A stretch of 64,000 nt of DNA from Bradyrhizobium sp. Ghvi (GCF_900115265.1 NZ_FOVU01000017.1:1-64000); one strand, 5' to 3'; counted from the first letter of the stretch, positions 25,325 to 35,144 are shown. Notes: a model not told the origin generated them from the sequence alone. Translations and numbers: made by a program.

Positions 25325-26548
25325 ATGGCAACAATTGGCAACACCTCGGTTTCGTCAGGCGCACGATCGGAGTTCGGCAAGACGGCAACCATCATTGCTG
25401 TCGGGAGCATGATCGGGGCCCTGTTCGCCGGCAGTACGGTCGCAACCCCGCTCTACGTCATCTACAAGCAGCAGCTGGGTTTCTCTCAGATCACGTTGAC
25501 GCTGATCTATGCCGTCTACGTCGTCGGCAATCTGACCGCACTCCTGATGTTCGGCCGGATGTCCGATCAGGTCGGGCGGCGGCGCACTGGGGTCATTGCC
25601 ATCGGCATCGCCATCGTGGGCGCCCTCGTGTTCCTGTTCGCGCAAGGAATCGCTTCGCTCTACGTTGCGCGGGTGCTGAGCGGACTTGCGATCGGGATCG
25701 GCGCCGGAACCGGCACTGCTTGGCTTGCGGAACTGATCGCCGAACAGGACCGCTCCCGTGCCACCGTGATTGCAACGATCGCGAACTTCGCCGGTCTCGG
25801 TCTCGGCGCATTGATCGCCGGCTTGCTCGCCGAGTATGTTGCACTCCCTCTGCGAACGCCGTTCATCGTCTATCTCGCGGTGCTGGTCGTCGTCGCGGCG
25901 CTTCTCGCCTTCGCGCGCGAAACCGTCAGACGTCCCTTCGCCGCTCTCGCGCAGCTGTCGGTGCGGCCGCGCGCCGGCGTGCCGCCGTCGATCCGGCCCA
26001 AATTCGTCGCGCCCGCCGTCACAGGCTTCGGCGCCATGGCGCTCGTCGCCTTTTTCGCCGCGCTCGCGCCGAGCGTTCTCGCTGGTGAGTTGCATGTCAC
26101 CAGCCACGCGGTCGCCGGCGCGATCTTCCTCGAGCTTGCTTCTGCCGTTGCACTCGTCATTGCCCTGACGCGGTCGATGTCGAGCCGCGCTGCAATGCTA
26201 TGGTCGCTCGGCCTGATGTTGCCGAGCCTTGTTCTAGTCGTGACGGCGCAGTTCGCGGAATCGCTCGGCGTCATGATCGTGGCGACCGCGACCTGCGGCG
26301 TGGCAGCGGGTCTCGGCTATCGCGGCAGCCTGCAGGTGGTGAATCAGATCGCACCGAACGATCGTCGCGCCGAAGTGGTGTCGGCCTATTTCATCTGCTG
26401 CTTTCTCGGCAACGCGCTTCCGGTGATCGGAATTGGCGTGCTCTCGACCCTGATCAGTTCGACGGTGGCGAGCCTGGTCTTCGCCACGACCATTGCGCTC
26501 TTTGCCGTTGTCGCGCTGGTGTTCGGGCTGAAATACCAGACCGACTAG
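25325..26548 (+). CDS. MFS transporter, 12-helix
   Basis: A 407-residue protein with a typical 12-segment MFS profile. TALLMFGRMSDQVGRRRTGV is the motif A loop between helices 2 and 3, and ARVLSGLAIGIGAGTGTAWLAE matches the region of helices 4-5. The substrate cannot be predicted. The ATG at 25325 is preceded by AAGG at about ten bases; the in-frame codons from 25226 add only low-complexity residues. Confidence 0.85.
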   Translation: MATIGNTSVSSGARSEFGKTATIIAVGSMIGALFAGSTVATPLYVIYKQQLGFSQITLTLIYAVYVVGNLTALLMFGRMSDQVGRRRTGVIAIGIAIVGALVFLFAQGIASLYVARVLSGLAIGIGAGTGTAWLAELIAEQDRSRATVIATIANFAGLGLGALIAGLLAEYVALPLRTPFIVYLAVLVVVAALLAFARETVRRPFAALAQLSVRPRAGVPPSIRPKFVAPAVTGFGAMALVAFFAALAPSVLAGELHVTSHAVAGAIFLELASAVALVIALTRSMSSRAAMLWSLGLMLPSLVLVVTAQFAESLGVMIVATATCGVAAGLGYRGSLQVVNQIAPNDRRAEVVSAYFICCFLGNALPVIGIGVLSTLISSTVASLVFATTIALFAVVALVFGLKYQTD

Positions 26549-26562
26549 ACCCAGCCGAAAAA

Positions 26563-26591
26563 GAGACGCCGCGCGGGATGCGCGGCGTCTC
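26563..26591 (-). terminator. Terminator between MFS and DUF892 genes
   Basis: An 11-base-pair stem GAGACGCCGCG/CGCGGCGTCTC has a 7-base loop. On the minus strand it is followed by CTTTTTC, so it is a good intrinsic terminator for the DUF892 gene; it may also stop the convergent MFS transcript. Confidence 0.82.
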
Positions 26592-26613
26592 CAGACAGAG
26601 GCTCTCCGGCCCT

Positions 26614-27120
26614 TTAGCTTGCCGCCCGCAGGTTGACCTTACTCTCGGCCAGCGACGTCAGCTTCTTGTCCGTTGCTTTCTCTTCCTCGAGCGTCTTGGC
26701 CAGCACGGTGGCGCAGTCGTTGCGGCCGAGCTGCTTGGCCCAAGCAATCAGACTGCCGTAGCGGACGATCTCGTAGTGCTCGGCGGCCTGCGCCGCGTTG
26801 ATCAGGGCTGCGTCGAGCACCGCCTTGTCCGCGACGTCGCCCGCGGTCTCATCGGCCTCCTCGATGATGCCGTCGATCGCCGGGCAATCCACCGCCTTCA
26901 CCTGGGCGCCGTGCATCTTGAACACTTCCTCGAGCCGCTTGACGTGCTGCTTGGTTTCCTCAAGGTGCGTCAAAAAGCCCTGCTTGAGCTGCGGATCGTT
27001 AGCCTTTTCTGCCATTTTCGGCAGCGCCTTGGTGAGCTGCTGCTCGGCGTAATAGATGTCCTGGAGCTGATGCACGAACAGATCGTTCATGGTCTTGATG
27101 TCTTTTGTGAACAGTCCCAT
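26614..27120 (-). CDS. DUF892 (YciE/YciF) ferritin-like stress protein
   Basis: A 168-residue all-helical protein of the YciF family. DLFVHQLQDIYYAEQQLTKALPK starts the four-helix bundle, and HLEETKQHVKRLEEVF and AAEHYEIVRYGSL supply the E/ExxH metal-ligand pattern of ferritin-like proteins. The frame extends to 27267, but the ATG at 27120 (MGLFTKDIK) is the family start, and the longer frame would run through the promoter at 27212-27236. Family members are induced by general stress, which fits that promoter. Confidence 0.88.
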   Translation of the reverse strand: MGLFTKDIKTMNDLFVHQLQDIYYAEQQLTKALPKMAEKANDPQLKQGFLTHLEETKQHVKRLEEVFKMHGAQVKAVDCPAIDGIIEEADETAGDVADKAVLDAALINAAQAAEHYEIVRYGSLIAWAKQLGRNDCATVLAKTLEEEKATDKKLTSLAESKVNLRAAS

Positions 27121-27543
27121 CGTTCCGGTCCTCTTCGGTTTCGGGAACACGGCGGCGCCGGCCTGCACGAAAGCCGCATATTTCGCCATGTTCGATTGCT
27201 GATGGGGGCCTAACGAACACGCGGCATCGACGTTCCGAAACAGCGCATGTGACTTGAGCTGGAACAATGACGGCGGGCCGGGATATGGAACGATGTTAAT
27301 GTACGGACGCGGGACCCGAGTTGCTGTCGCGATTCATATGCTTAACGCGCCCGATATGAACCGCGTGTGACAAGACCGGCCGGTCCGACGTAGAACCTAT
27401 TGTTGTCAAGGGCTGCACAAGCCGCCGGTTTTGCCTTAAATGAGCTGTATCATGTCTTGCGATCGACGCCTGCCTTTGGCCACGATCGTAGCCGATCTGC
27501 CAATGTCTGGCCGGGTCGGATCTGCCCCCCGCCGGGAGGATGA
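27121..27543. other. Intergenic region upstream of DUF892 and YbhN-like genes
   Basis: A 423-base region between divergent genes. The first 116 bases hold the 5' leader and EcfG promoter of the DUF892 gene. The remaining 300 bases show no believable frame, RNA gene or repeat; a promoter for the + strand gene must lie there but was not recognised. Confidence 0.6.
27212..27236 (-). promoter_or_regulatory. EcfG (general stress sigma factor) promoter
   Basis: The minus strand has GGAAC at 27236-27232 and CGTT at 27215-27212 with exactly 16 bases between, the consensus of the alphaproteobacterial PhyR-NepR-EcfG general stress response. Transcription would begin near 27205, giving a leader of about 85 bases before the DUF892 ATG. 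Confidence 0.72.
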
Positions 27544-28626
27544 ATGCACGGACTGCTGCCCGCGCTGAAACGCGGCTTCAAGAGATGGATCGGCTGGCGA
27601 CGGCTGGGCATTGCCGCGAGCGTGATGATCATCGCCTTCGCGGTCACCACGCTGCTGCGAACCCTCAAGGGCATCGATACCGGCGTCATCCTGACCGCGT
27701 TAACCGAGATTCCCCGCGCGCATATCGGGCTTGCCGCGGTTTGCGTGTTCTTCGCGTTCTGTACGCTGACTTTCTATGACTTTTTTGCACTGCGAACGAT
27801 TGGCAAGAAGCACGTGCCTTATCGCATCGCAGCGCTGTCAAGCTTCACGTCCTACTCGATCGGCCACAACATCGGCGCCACGGTTTTCACCGGCGGAGCG
27901 ATCCGATTCCGGATCTACTCGGACTATGGGCTGAATGCGATCGATGTCGCCAAGATCTGCTTCCTGTCCGGCCTGACTTTCTGGCTTGGTAACATCTTCG
28001 TGCTGTCGATCGGCATGGCCATCCACCCGGATGCGGCCTCCTACATGGATCAGCTGCCGTCGTCGATCAACCGGCTGATCGCGTTCGGCGGTCTCGGCTC
28101 AATCGCAGCCTATCTGGTCTGGCTCGGCATGGGCGAGAAGCGCCGCGAGCTCGGCCAGAAGGGCTGGAAGGTCGTGCTGCCGTCGGCGCCGCTGACCCTG
28201 GTGCAGATTTTGATCGGAGTGGTCGATCTCGGCTTCTGCGCCTTCGCGATGTACCTGCTGATTCCGGCCGATCCGCCGATCGACTTCCTGTCGCTCGCGG
28301 TTGTGTTCATCCTGGCGACGCTGCTGGGCTTTGCCAGCCATGCCCCCGGCTCGATCGGCGTGTTCGACGCCGCAATGCTGGTGGCGCTGCCCGAATTCGG
28401 CCGCGAGCAGCTGCTGGCGACCTTGCTCGTCTTCCGCATCCTCTATTTCGTGATCCCGTTCGGTCTCGCCATCTCAATCATGGGCACGCGCGAACTCTGG
28501 ATGAACGTCGTCCAGCCCTGGCAGGAGCGGCGGCGACTGGCGGAAGCCTGCGCGCAGGCCAACCTGCCCAAGCAGGTCACTGCGATGGAGCACGAGCGGT
28601 CGCTGCGCCAAGCCAGCAAACGGTGA
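27544..28626 (+). CDS. YbhN/UPF0104 lysylphosphatidylglycerol synthase-like membrane protein
   Basis: A 360-residue polytopic membrane protein matching the membrane half of MprF (UPF0104/YbhN). SFTSYSIGHNIGATVFTGGAIRFRIY and LLGFASHAPGSIGVFDAAML are the two family signatures; the second contains the HxPGxxGxFE/D-like motif. There is no C-terminal aminoacyl-transfer domain, so it is a stand-alone flippase-like protein of unclear substrate. GGGAGG is four bases from the ATG. Confidence 0.83.
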   Translation: MHGLLPALKRGFKRWIGWRRLGIAASVMIIAFAVTTLLRTLKGIDTGVILTALTEIPRAHIGLAAVCVFFAFCTLTFYDFFALRTIGKKHVPYRIAALSSFTSYSIGHNIGATVFTGGAIRFRIYSDYGLNAIDVAKICFLSGLTFWLGNIFVLSIGMAIHPDAASYMDQLPSSINRLIAFGGLGSIAAYLVWLGMGEKRRELGQKGWKVVLPSAPLTLVQILIGVVDLGFCAFAMYLLIPADPPIDFLSLAVVFILATLLGFASHAPGSIGVFDAAMLVALPEFGREQLLATLLVFRILYFVIPFGLAISIMGTRELWMNVVQPWQERRRLAEACAQANLPKQVTAMEHERSLRQASKR

Positions 28627-28737
28627 AGCTGACCGGCGATCACGACGGCCGCCCGCGAAAGCGGCAGACAAAGGTTGCAGGCAGGCGAGCCATGCTCTCT
28701 TATTTCCGCCTCAACTTTGCCGTTGAAGACGCGGATC

Positions 28738-30690
28738 ATGATCCCTGTTTCCCTTCGTCGATCTTTCGCGGGCGCCCTGCTGCTGGCCGGGCTCCTCTCG
28801 GTTTTTCCGCTTCGGCCCGCAGCCGCCCAGGATGGCGGCGCCCTGCAGATCAATTGGGAGGTCCGCAACCGCTTCCGCCTCTTCCGGGAAGAGCGCGACT
28901 TCCTGCTGCATGTGGAGAATGCGCGCAACCGCAGCATCCTCGCAGCCGAACAGTCGCTGGAGCTCCAGAGCGAGGGCCGCGGCTGGGCTCGCAACATGGT
29001 CAACCGGCTCTGCATCGACCTCCAGGGTCGGGTCAACCAGCCCTGCACTCGCGACAACGTCAAAGAGAACTACATCACCCCGATCGACCACCCCATCACG
29101 GTGCGCCTGACCGGCGCGGTGCCGGTCGGCGCCATCTGCGCCTGGTCGTTCGACGACGGCGACGGACCGCAGACCTCGACCTTCGACTGCGCCGAGCCGA
29201 TTAATCTGCGGGTGCGCTACGGCAAGCAGACGGTGGCGACCGTCGACGTCTCCTCCGGCTCCGATCCGAGCCAGCGCATCCAGACCGAGATCCAGGTTCG
29301 CGACATCTTCATTGCCGGCCTTGGCGACAGCATCGCCTCCGGCGAAGGCAATCCGGACAAGCCGCTGGCACTCTCCGACGAAGGCTTTTGCTTCCGCTCC
29401 TATCTCGGCACCGCAGGCGGACAGTATTACCGGCCGAGCCGCGCCGGCTTCAAGGGCGGCCGCGCCTGCGAGGCTCCGGATACGCTCGCCAACTGGCAGC
29501 GTCACAGCGCGCTCTGGTTCAACTCGCCCTGTCATCGTTCGCTCTACAGCTACCAAACCCGCACCGCGCTCGCGCTCGCGGTGCGCTACACCCATATCGC
29601 CGTCACCTATCTGCCGCTCGCCTGCACCGGCGCCAGCATCAGCGACGGACTGCTAGGTTCGCAGCGCGCTCGCGAATGCCCGCCGGGCAAGTTCGGCGTC
29701 TGCAGCACCAGCGTGAACGCGCAGGTCGCCGAGCTGCGCGAAGCGCTCAGTGCCGCGAAGAAGCGACAGCCGGACCGCAACCTCGATCTCGTGCTGCTTT
29801 CGATCGGTGCCAACGACGTCTATTTCTCCGGCCTCGTCGCCGACGTCATCGTCGATACCACCACCGAGCGTGCGCTATTCCGCCGCTCCGGCGTGATGGC
29901 GAGCGTCGACGATTCCCGTGACGCGCTACAGCGCGAACTGCCGCAGAATTTCGTCAAGCTACGCGAGGCGCTGAAGCCGCTGGTCGGCGGCGACCTCTCG
30001 CACGTCATCTACGTCTCCTATGCCAATCCGGCACTAGCCGACGGCGGCGTGCCCTGCCGCGGCGGCCGCGCCGGCTTCGACATCCATCCCGCCTTCAACG
30101 CCGATCCGCAGCGGCTCGCCCGCGTCTCGACCTTCGTCGACACCGAATTCCTGCCGCAGCTGAAGGGGCTCGCCACCTGTACACGCGGTGCGTTATGCCG
30201 CGATCCCGAGGCCGACCGCATGACCTTCGTCGATGCGCATCAGGCTGCGTTTGCCGATCATGGCTTCTGTGCCCATGCTGGCAGCGATCCCGAATTCGAT
30301 CGCACCTGCTTTGCCGAGAATGGCCAGAGCTTCAACCCCGACATCGTCAGCGCGGCAAGCCAGCCGATGTTGTGCGGCCGCGGCGCCTCCGAGTATCGCG
30401 CCTATCTGCCGCGCGCGCGCTGGATTCGCGACGCCAACGACAGCTATTTCGCGGCGATGACTTATCCGCAAGGCCTGCCGGCGGCGAGTCAGCCGACCGA
30501 CATCCACGACGCGACCTGGGGCGTGCTCTCGGCCGTCTATGGTGGTGCCGTGCACCCCAGCGCCGAAGGTCACGCCGCGATGGCGGATGCGACGCTGCCT
30601 GCCGCCAGCACAGTGCTTGGCCTCGACGCCGTGCCGCCAAGCGTCACGCGCGGACTGTTGGCTCCGCTCCTGCCGGGTGCGCAGCGATAG
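28738..30690 (+). CDS. Secreted SGNH/GDSL hydrolase
   Basis: A 650-residue exported esterase/lipase-like protein. Residues 1-31 are a signal peptide (RRSFAGALLLAGLLSV, cleavage after AAAQ). Block I GLGDSIASGEGN is near residue 197 (nucleophile Ser), block III LLSIGANDVYFSG near 356 (Asn), and block V GGAVHPSAEGHAAMAD near 606 (catalytic His). About 160 residues before block I form a beta-rich domain. Many cysteines suggest disulfides and a periplasmic or outer location. The frame is open from 28675, but the signal peptide places the start at 28738. Substrate unknown. Confidence 0.87.
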   Translation: MIPVSLRRSFAGALLLAGLLSVFPLRPAAAQDGGALQINWEVRNRFRLFREERDFLLHVENARNRSILAAEQSLELQSEGRGWARNMVNRLCIDLQGRVNQPCTRDNVKENYITPIDHPITVRLTGAVPVGAICAWSFDDGDGPQTSTFDCAEPINLRVRYGKQTVATVDVSSGSDPSQRIQTEIQVRDIFIAGLGDSIASGEGNPDKPLALSDEGFCFRSYLGTAGGQYYRPSRAGFKGGRACEAPDTLANWQRHSALWFNSPCHRSLYSYQTRTALALAVRYTHIAVTYLPLACTGASISDGLLGSQRARECPPGKFGVCSTSVNAQVAELREALSAAKKRQPDRNLDLVLLSIGANDVYFSGLVADVIVDTTTERALFRRSGVMASVDDSRDALQRELPQNFVKLREALKPLVGGDLSHVIYVSYANPALADGGVPCRGGRAGFDIHPAFNADPQRLARVSTFVDTEFLPQLKGLATCTRGALCRDPEADRMTFVDAHQAAFADHGFCAHAGSDPEFDRTCFAENGQSFNPDIVSAASQPMLCGRGASEYRAYLPRARWIRDANDSYFAAMTYPQGLPAASQPTDIHDATWGVLSAVYGGAVHPSAEGHAAMADATLPAASTVLGLDAVPPSVTRGLLAPLLPGAQR

Positions 30691-30850
30691 CCGGCGGCGC
30701 GGGAACCGGGCGCCGCTCGCTGGAAATTGATGGCGCTGCCGTCAATTGAGTCCATTCTATTCAGGCCAGGTTCAGCCGACCGGCGCATGATGATGCACGC
30801 ATCGTGTGATGCGGACATCCTCATGCAGCCCGAACCCGCCGGGACCGATC

Positions 30851-32398
30851 GTGGATAGCAGAAGCGCATTTCGTCGGCTGCGCCGGTCCCGCCTCGCGGC
30901 GCTCCTGGCGCTCTCCACAGGCCTGATGCCGAACATCGCCCGTGCCGACGACCTCAACCCGCATGATCTCGCTTTGCTCGATCGGCTGACTTTCGGCGTG
31001 AGCACCTCGAGTGCCGCGCACATGCGCGGCATCGGTGCCGAGCGCTGGCTCCAGGAGCAGTTGCACCCGGCAGGCAATCCCGCATTGCCCGAAGCTGCCA
31101 AGGCGCAGATCGAAGCAATGCCCGACGTACACCGCTTCCCGTTCGACATTGCGGTCGCCTTCGAACAGCAATCCAGGAGCGCCAACCAGGTCGCCGATCT
31201 CGACCAGAAAAAGGCGGCGCAGCAGGTGTTTCAGCAGGCGATGAACGATCGCGCCAGGCAGGCCGCGGCGCGCACCATCCTGCACGCGCTCTACGCGCCC
31301 GACCAGCTGCGCGAGCGCATGGTCTGGTTCTGGTTCAATCACTTCAACGTCCACCAGTACAAGTCGAATCTGCGCGTACTGGTCGGCGACTACGTCGATC
31401 ACGCCATCCGGCCCAATTCGCTCGGCAAGTTTCGCGACCTGCTCGCGGCGACCGTGCATCACCCCGCGATGCTGCGCTACCTCGACAATGCCGACAACGC
31501 GGCTGGTCACCTGAACGAAAACTACGCCCGCGAGATCATGGAGCTGCACACCATGGGCGTCGGCTCCGGCTACACGCAGGCCGACGTCGAGGCGTTGGCG
31601 AAGATCCTCACCGGGGTGGGCATCGACACCCGGCCGGAAGATCCGAAACTCAAGCCGGAATTGCAGTCCCAGCTGGTGCGCGAGGGCGCCTTCGAATTCA
31701 ATCCATCCCGTCACGACTACAGCGACAAGACCTTTCTCGGCCACACGATCAGAGGACGTGGGCTCGCCGAGGTCGATGAAGCCATCGACATCCTGGTCCA
31801 TCATCCCGCGACCGCAAGCCATCTGTCGCGCAAGATCGCGACCTACTTCGTCTCCGACAATCCGCCGGAAGTACTCGTGCAGCGGATGGCCCAGACATTC
31901 AAATCCACCGACGGCGACATCGCCTCGGTCCTCGCAACAATGATCCATTCGAGCGAATTCGAGGCTGCGCTGAAGCCTGGCACGCGCTTCAAGGATCCGG
32001 TGCAATATGTGCTCTCGGCAGTCCGCCTCGCCTATGACGACAGGGTGATCTTGAATACCGCACCGATCCAGGGTTGGATCAATCGCCTGGGCGAAGGCCT
32101 GTTCAACCACGAGACGCCGGACGGCTATGCGCTGACGTCGGCGGCGTGGAACGGCCCCGGACAAATGATGGTTCGCTTCGAGATCGCACGTCAGATCGGA
32201 TCGGGCTCGTCCGGCCTGTTCAAATCCGACGGTCCCAACCCGGTCGAACAGCCCGCGTTCCCGCTCCTGCAGAATGCGCTCTACTTCAACGGCCTTCGCA
32301 AGACTCTCGGCCCGGCGACGCTGGCATCGCTCGACCGGGCGATTTCACCGCAGGACTGGAACACGCTTTTCCTGTCATCACCGGAATTCATGCACTGA
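30851..32398 (+). CDS. DUF1800 family exported protein
   Basis: A 515-residue DUF1800 protein. LDRLTFGVSTSS opens the domain; MVWFWFNHFNVH, NENYAREIMELHTMGVG and RHDYSDKTFLGHTI are recognisable family stretches. The GTG at 30851 gives an Arg-rich signal sequence ending NIARAD; a GTG at 30806 would be a longer alternative. DUF1800 genes are almost always beside a DUF1501 gene, as here (15 bases). Function is unknown. Confidence 0.85.
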   Translation: MDSRSAFRRLRRSRLAALLALSTGLMPNIARADDLNPHDLALLDRLTFGVSTSSAAHMRGIGAERWLQEQLHPAGNPALPEAAKAQIEAMPDVHRFPFDIAVAFEQQSRSANQVADLDQKKAAQQVFQQAMNDRARQAAARTILHALYAPDQLRERMVWFWFNHFNVHQYKSNLRVLVGDYVDHAIRPNSLGKFRDLLAATVHHPAMLRYLDNADNAAGHLNENYAREIMELHTMGVGSGYTQADVEALAKILTGVGIDTRPEDPKLKPELQSQLVREGAFEFNPSRHDYSDKTFLGHTIRGRGLAEVDEAIDILVHHPATASHLSRKIATYFVSDNPPEVLVQRMAQTFKSTDGDIASVLATMIHSSEFEAALKPGTRFKDPVQYVLSAVRLAYDDRVILNTAPIQGWINRLGEGLFNHETPDGYALTSAAWNGPGQMMVRFEIARQIGSGSSGLFKSDGPNPVEQPAFPLLQNALYFNGLRKTLGPATLASLDRAISPQDWNTLFLSSPEFMH

Positions 32399-32413
32399 GC
32401 CACGGAGATCGTC

Positions 32414-33607
32414 ATGAACCGCCGCGAGCTGATCAAGACCTTTGCCGCCCTCGCTCCGCTCACGGTGGCGGGCCGCGTCTGGGCTGCGCCGGCGACCGAC
32501 GCGCGCATGCTGGTGGTGTTTTTGCGCGGCGCTTATGATGCGGCCAATGTCGTGGTACCGGTCTCGAGCGACTTTTACCGCACATCGCGGCCGACGCTCG
32601 CCATCGCCAAGCCCGACGTCGGCAATCCCAACGCCGCGCTCGCGCTCGACGCCGACTGGGGGTTGCATCCGGCTTTGCGCGACAGCATCTATCCGCTCTG
32701 GGCCAAGCGCGAGATCGCCTTCATTCCCTTCGCCGGCACCAGCGACGATCTGACCCGAAGCCATTTCGAAACCCAGGACACGATCGAGCTCGGCCAGTCT
32801 GCCGGCGGCTCGCGCGACTATCGTTCGGGCTTCATGAGCCGTCTCGCCGCTGAGCTGACGCGCGTCAAGCCGATCGCCTTCACCGATCAGCTGCCGCTGA
32901 TCTTCCGCGGCAAATCACAGGTGCCGAACACTGGAATCAACAACGTCGCAAAGCCGGGCGTCGACGACCGCCAGGCCGATTTGATCAAGAGGATGTACGC
33001 GCAGTCCAGTCTCGCTTCCTCGGTATCGGAGGGCTTTCGCGTCCGCGACGACGTCTACCGATCGGTCTCCGAGGAGATGAATGCCGCCAATCGCGGCGCG
33101 GTCTCGCCGCGTGGCTTCGAATTGTCGGCGCGGCGCATCGGCCGCCTGATGCGCGAGCAGTTCAATCTCGGCTTCGTCGATGTCGGCGGCTGGGACACCC
33201 ATGTCAACCAGGGCGCAGCCACCGGCTATCTCGCCGACCGGCTTGGTGAGCTCGGTCGCGCCCTCGTCGGCTTCTCCGAGGAAGTCGGGCCGGCCGCGTG
33301 GCGCGATACGGTGGTCGTCGTGATCTCGGAATTCGGCCGCACCTTCCGCGAGAACGGCGACCGCGGCACCGATCACGGTCATGGCAGCGTCTATTGGGTG
33401 CTCGGTGGCGGCATCAACGGCGGCCGTATCCTCGGCGAGCAGGTCAAGGTCGAGCAGCCGCATCTGTTCCAGAACCGCGACTATCCCGTGCTGACCGACT
33501 ATCGCGCCCTGTTTGCCGATCTGTTCGGTCATGTCTTCGGCCTTGGTAACGAGAGCCTCCAGCGCATCTTCACCGGCGTGCATCCGACGAACCTGGCATT
33601 GGTCTAG
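32414..33607 (+). CDS. DUF1501 family protein with twin-arginine signal
   Basis: A 397-residue DUF1501 protein, a relative of the alkaline phosphatase/sulfatase fold. The N-terminus NRRELIKTFAALAPLTVAGR is a twin-arginine signal. GFVDVGGWDTHVNQG and VVVISEFGRTFRENG followed by GTDHGHGSVYWVLGG carry the conserved Asp/His residues of the family. It follows DUF1800 by 15 bases; the pair is probably one exported system of unknown activity. Confidence 0.87.
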   Translation: MNRRELIKTFAALAPLTVAGRVWAAPATDARMLVVFLRGAYDAANVVVPVSSDFYRTSRPTLAIAKPDVGNPNAALALDADWGLHPALRDSIYPLWAKREIAFIPFAGTSDDLTRSHFETQDTIELGQSAGGSRDYRSGFMSRLAAELTRVKPIAFTDQLPLIFRGKSQVPNTGINNVAKPGVDDRQADLIKRMYAQSSLASSVSEGFRVRDDVYRSVSEEMNAANRGAVSPRGFELSARRIGRLMREQFNLGFVDVGGWDTHVNQGAATGYLADRLGELGRALVGFSEEVGPAAWRDTVVVVISEFGRTFRENGDRGTDHGHGSVYWVLGGGINGGRILGEQVKVEQPHLFQNRDYPVLTDYRALFADLFGHVFGLGNESLQRIFTGVHPTNLALV

Positions 33608-33737
33608 CTGCCAGCGCCTCCTCTTGCCGTTCCATCAATTCAAAAACGGCATCAATCGATACCCCCTTCAACTTGGACACTTTCCCGCGCGCGCCTCTAG
33701 GAGTCGCCTTGAGGAAACATTCGACTTGAGGAGGCGC

Positions 33738-35081
33738 ATGATGAGCGCAGTGGTGTCCGCGGCGGACGTGAGGAGGTCTCGCGTCAGGCTGTTCATCGTG
33801 ACCATGTTGTTCCTGGTCACGACAGTCAATTATGCCGACCGCGCCACGCTGTCGATTGCCGGCTCCGCCCTCTCCAAGGAACTCCATCTCGATCCCGTCG
33901 CGATGGGCTGGATCTTCTCGGCCTTCGGCTGGTCCTACGTCGTCGCGCAGGTACCGGGCGGCTGGCTGCTCGACCGCTACGGCTCGCGCCTCGTCTACGC
34001 CTTCAGCATCATCGTCTGGTCGCTGTTCACGATGATGCAAGGCTGGGTCGGCTTCTTCAGCGCCGGCGCTGCGGTCGCCGTGCTGTTCGCGCTTCGCCTG
34101 CTGGTGGGCGTCGCGGAAGCACCCTCCTTTCCCGCCAACGCCCGCATCGTCGCGGCCTGGTTTCCGGGCAATGAGCGCGGCACCGCGTCAGCCTTCTTCA
34201 ATTCGGGGCAGTATTTCGCCACCGTGATCTTCGCGCCGCTGATGGGCTGGATCGCGCATGATTACGGCTGGCGTTACGTGTTCTTCGTGATGGGCGGGCT
34301 CGGCGTGGTGATGGGCTTCGCCTGGATCAAGACTGTCTACGGGCCGAAAGAACATCCTTCGATCAACGAAGCCGAGTTCGATTACATCAAGGACGGCGGC
34401 GCGCTGGTCGATCTCGACGCGCCGAAGGACGAGCGCGCGCCGGACTCCGGTCCGAAATGGGAGCACATCCGCCAGCTGCTCTCCAACCGGATGATGCTCG
34501 GCGTCTATCTCGGCCAGTACTGCATCAACACGCTGACCTACTTCTTCCTGACCTGGTTCCCGGTGTACCTGGTCAAGGAGCGCGGCCTCTCGATCCTGCA
34601 AGCCGGCTTCGTCGCGACGCTGCCGGCGCTGTGCGGTTTCATTGGCGGGGTGCTCGGCGGTATCATCTCCGACGCCATCCTGCGCAGGACCGGCTCACTG
34701 ACCATGGCACGCAAGATCCCGATCGTCGGCGGCATGCTGCTGTCGATGTCGATCATCGCCTGCAACTATGTCGACGGCCGGGCGCTGGTGGTGGGCTTCA
34801 TGGCGCTCGCCTTCTTCGGCAAGGGCATCGGCGCGCTCGGCTGGGCGGTCGTCTCCGACACCTCGCCCAAGGAGGCCGGCGGCGTGTCGGGCGGCCTGTT
34901 CAACTCCTTCGGCAACCTCTCCTCGATCACCACGCCGATCGTGATCGGCTACATCGTGGCCGCGACGGGCTCCTTCAACGGCGCGCTGGTATTCGTCGGC
35001 TTCAACGCGCTGGTGGCGGCATTCGCCTATCTCGTGGTGGTCGGCAAGATCGAGCGGGTGGTGCTCAAACGTTCCTCCTGA
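33738..35081 (+). CDS. gudP: D-glucarate/galactarate permease (MFS, ACS family, GudP-like)
   Basis: A 447-residue inner-membrane transporter. The start of the domain (VTTVNYADRATLSIAGSALS, then FSAFGWSYVVAQVPGGWLLD) closely resembles E. coli GudP/GarP, aldarate:proton symporters. GAGGAGG is three bases from the ATG at 33738 and six from a second ATG at 33741, so the latter may be used; the open frame reaches further upstream into the DUF1501 gene. It sits with every enzyme of aldarate catabolism, which supports the substrate. Confidence 0.85.
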   Translation: MMSAVVSAADVRRSRVRLFIVTMLFLVTTVNYADRATLSIAGSALSKELHLDPVAMGWIFSAFGWSYVVAQVPGGWLLDRYGSRLVYAFSIIVWSLFTMMQGWVGFFSAGAAVAVLFALRLLVGVAEAPSFPANARIVAAWFPGNERGTASAFFNSGQYFATVIFAPLMGWIAHDYGWRYVFFVMGGLGVVMGFAWIKTVYGPKEHPSINEAEFDYIKDGGALVDLDAPKDERAPDSGPKWEHIRQLLSNRMMLGVYLGQYCINTLTYFFLTWFPVYLVKERGLSILQAGFVATLPALCGFIGGVLGGIISDAILRRTGSLTMARKIPIVGGMLLSMSIIACNYVDGRALVVGFMALAFFGKGIGALGWAVVSDTSPKEAGGVSGGLFNSFGNLSSITTPIVIGYIVAATGSFNGALVFVGFNALVAAFAYLVVVGKIERVVLKRSS

Positions 35082-35112
35082 GGGCTCCCGCGGGAGCTGA
35101 CCAGGTAACTCA

Positions 35113-35144
35113 ACGGCGGCTCCCAAGGCCGCCGTCTTTGTTTT
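35113..35144 (+). terminator. Rho-independent terminator after gudP
   Basis: An 8-base-pair stem ACGGCGGC/GCCGCCGT with a 7-base loop is followed by CTTTGTTTT. It separates the permease transcript from the LysR gene. Confidence 0.85.
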
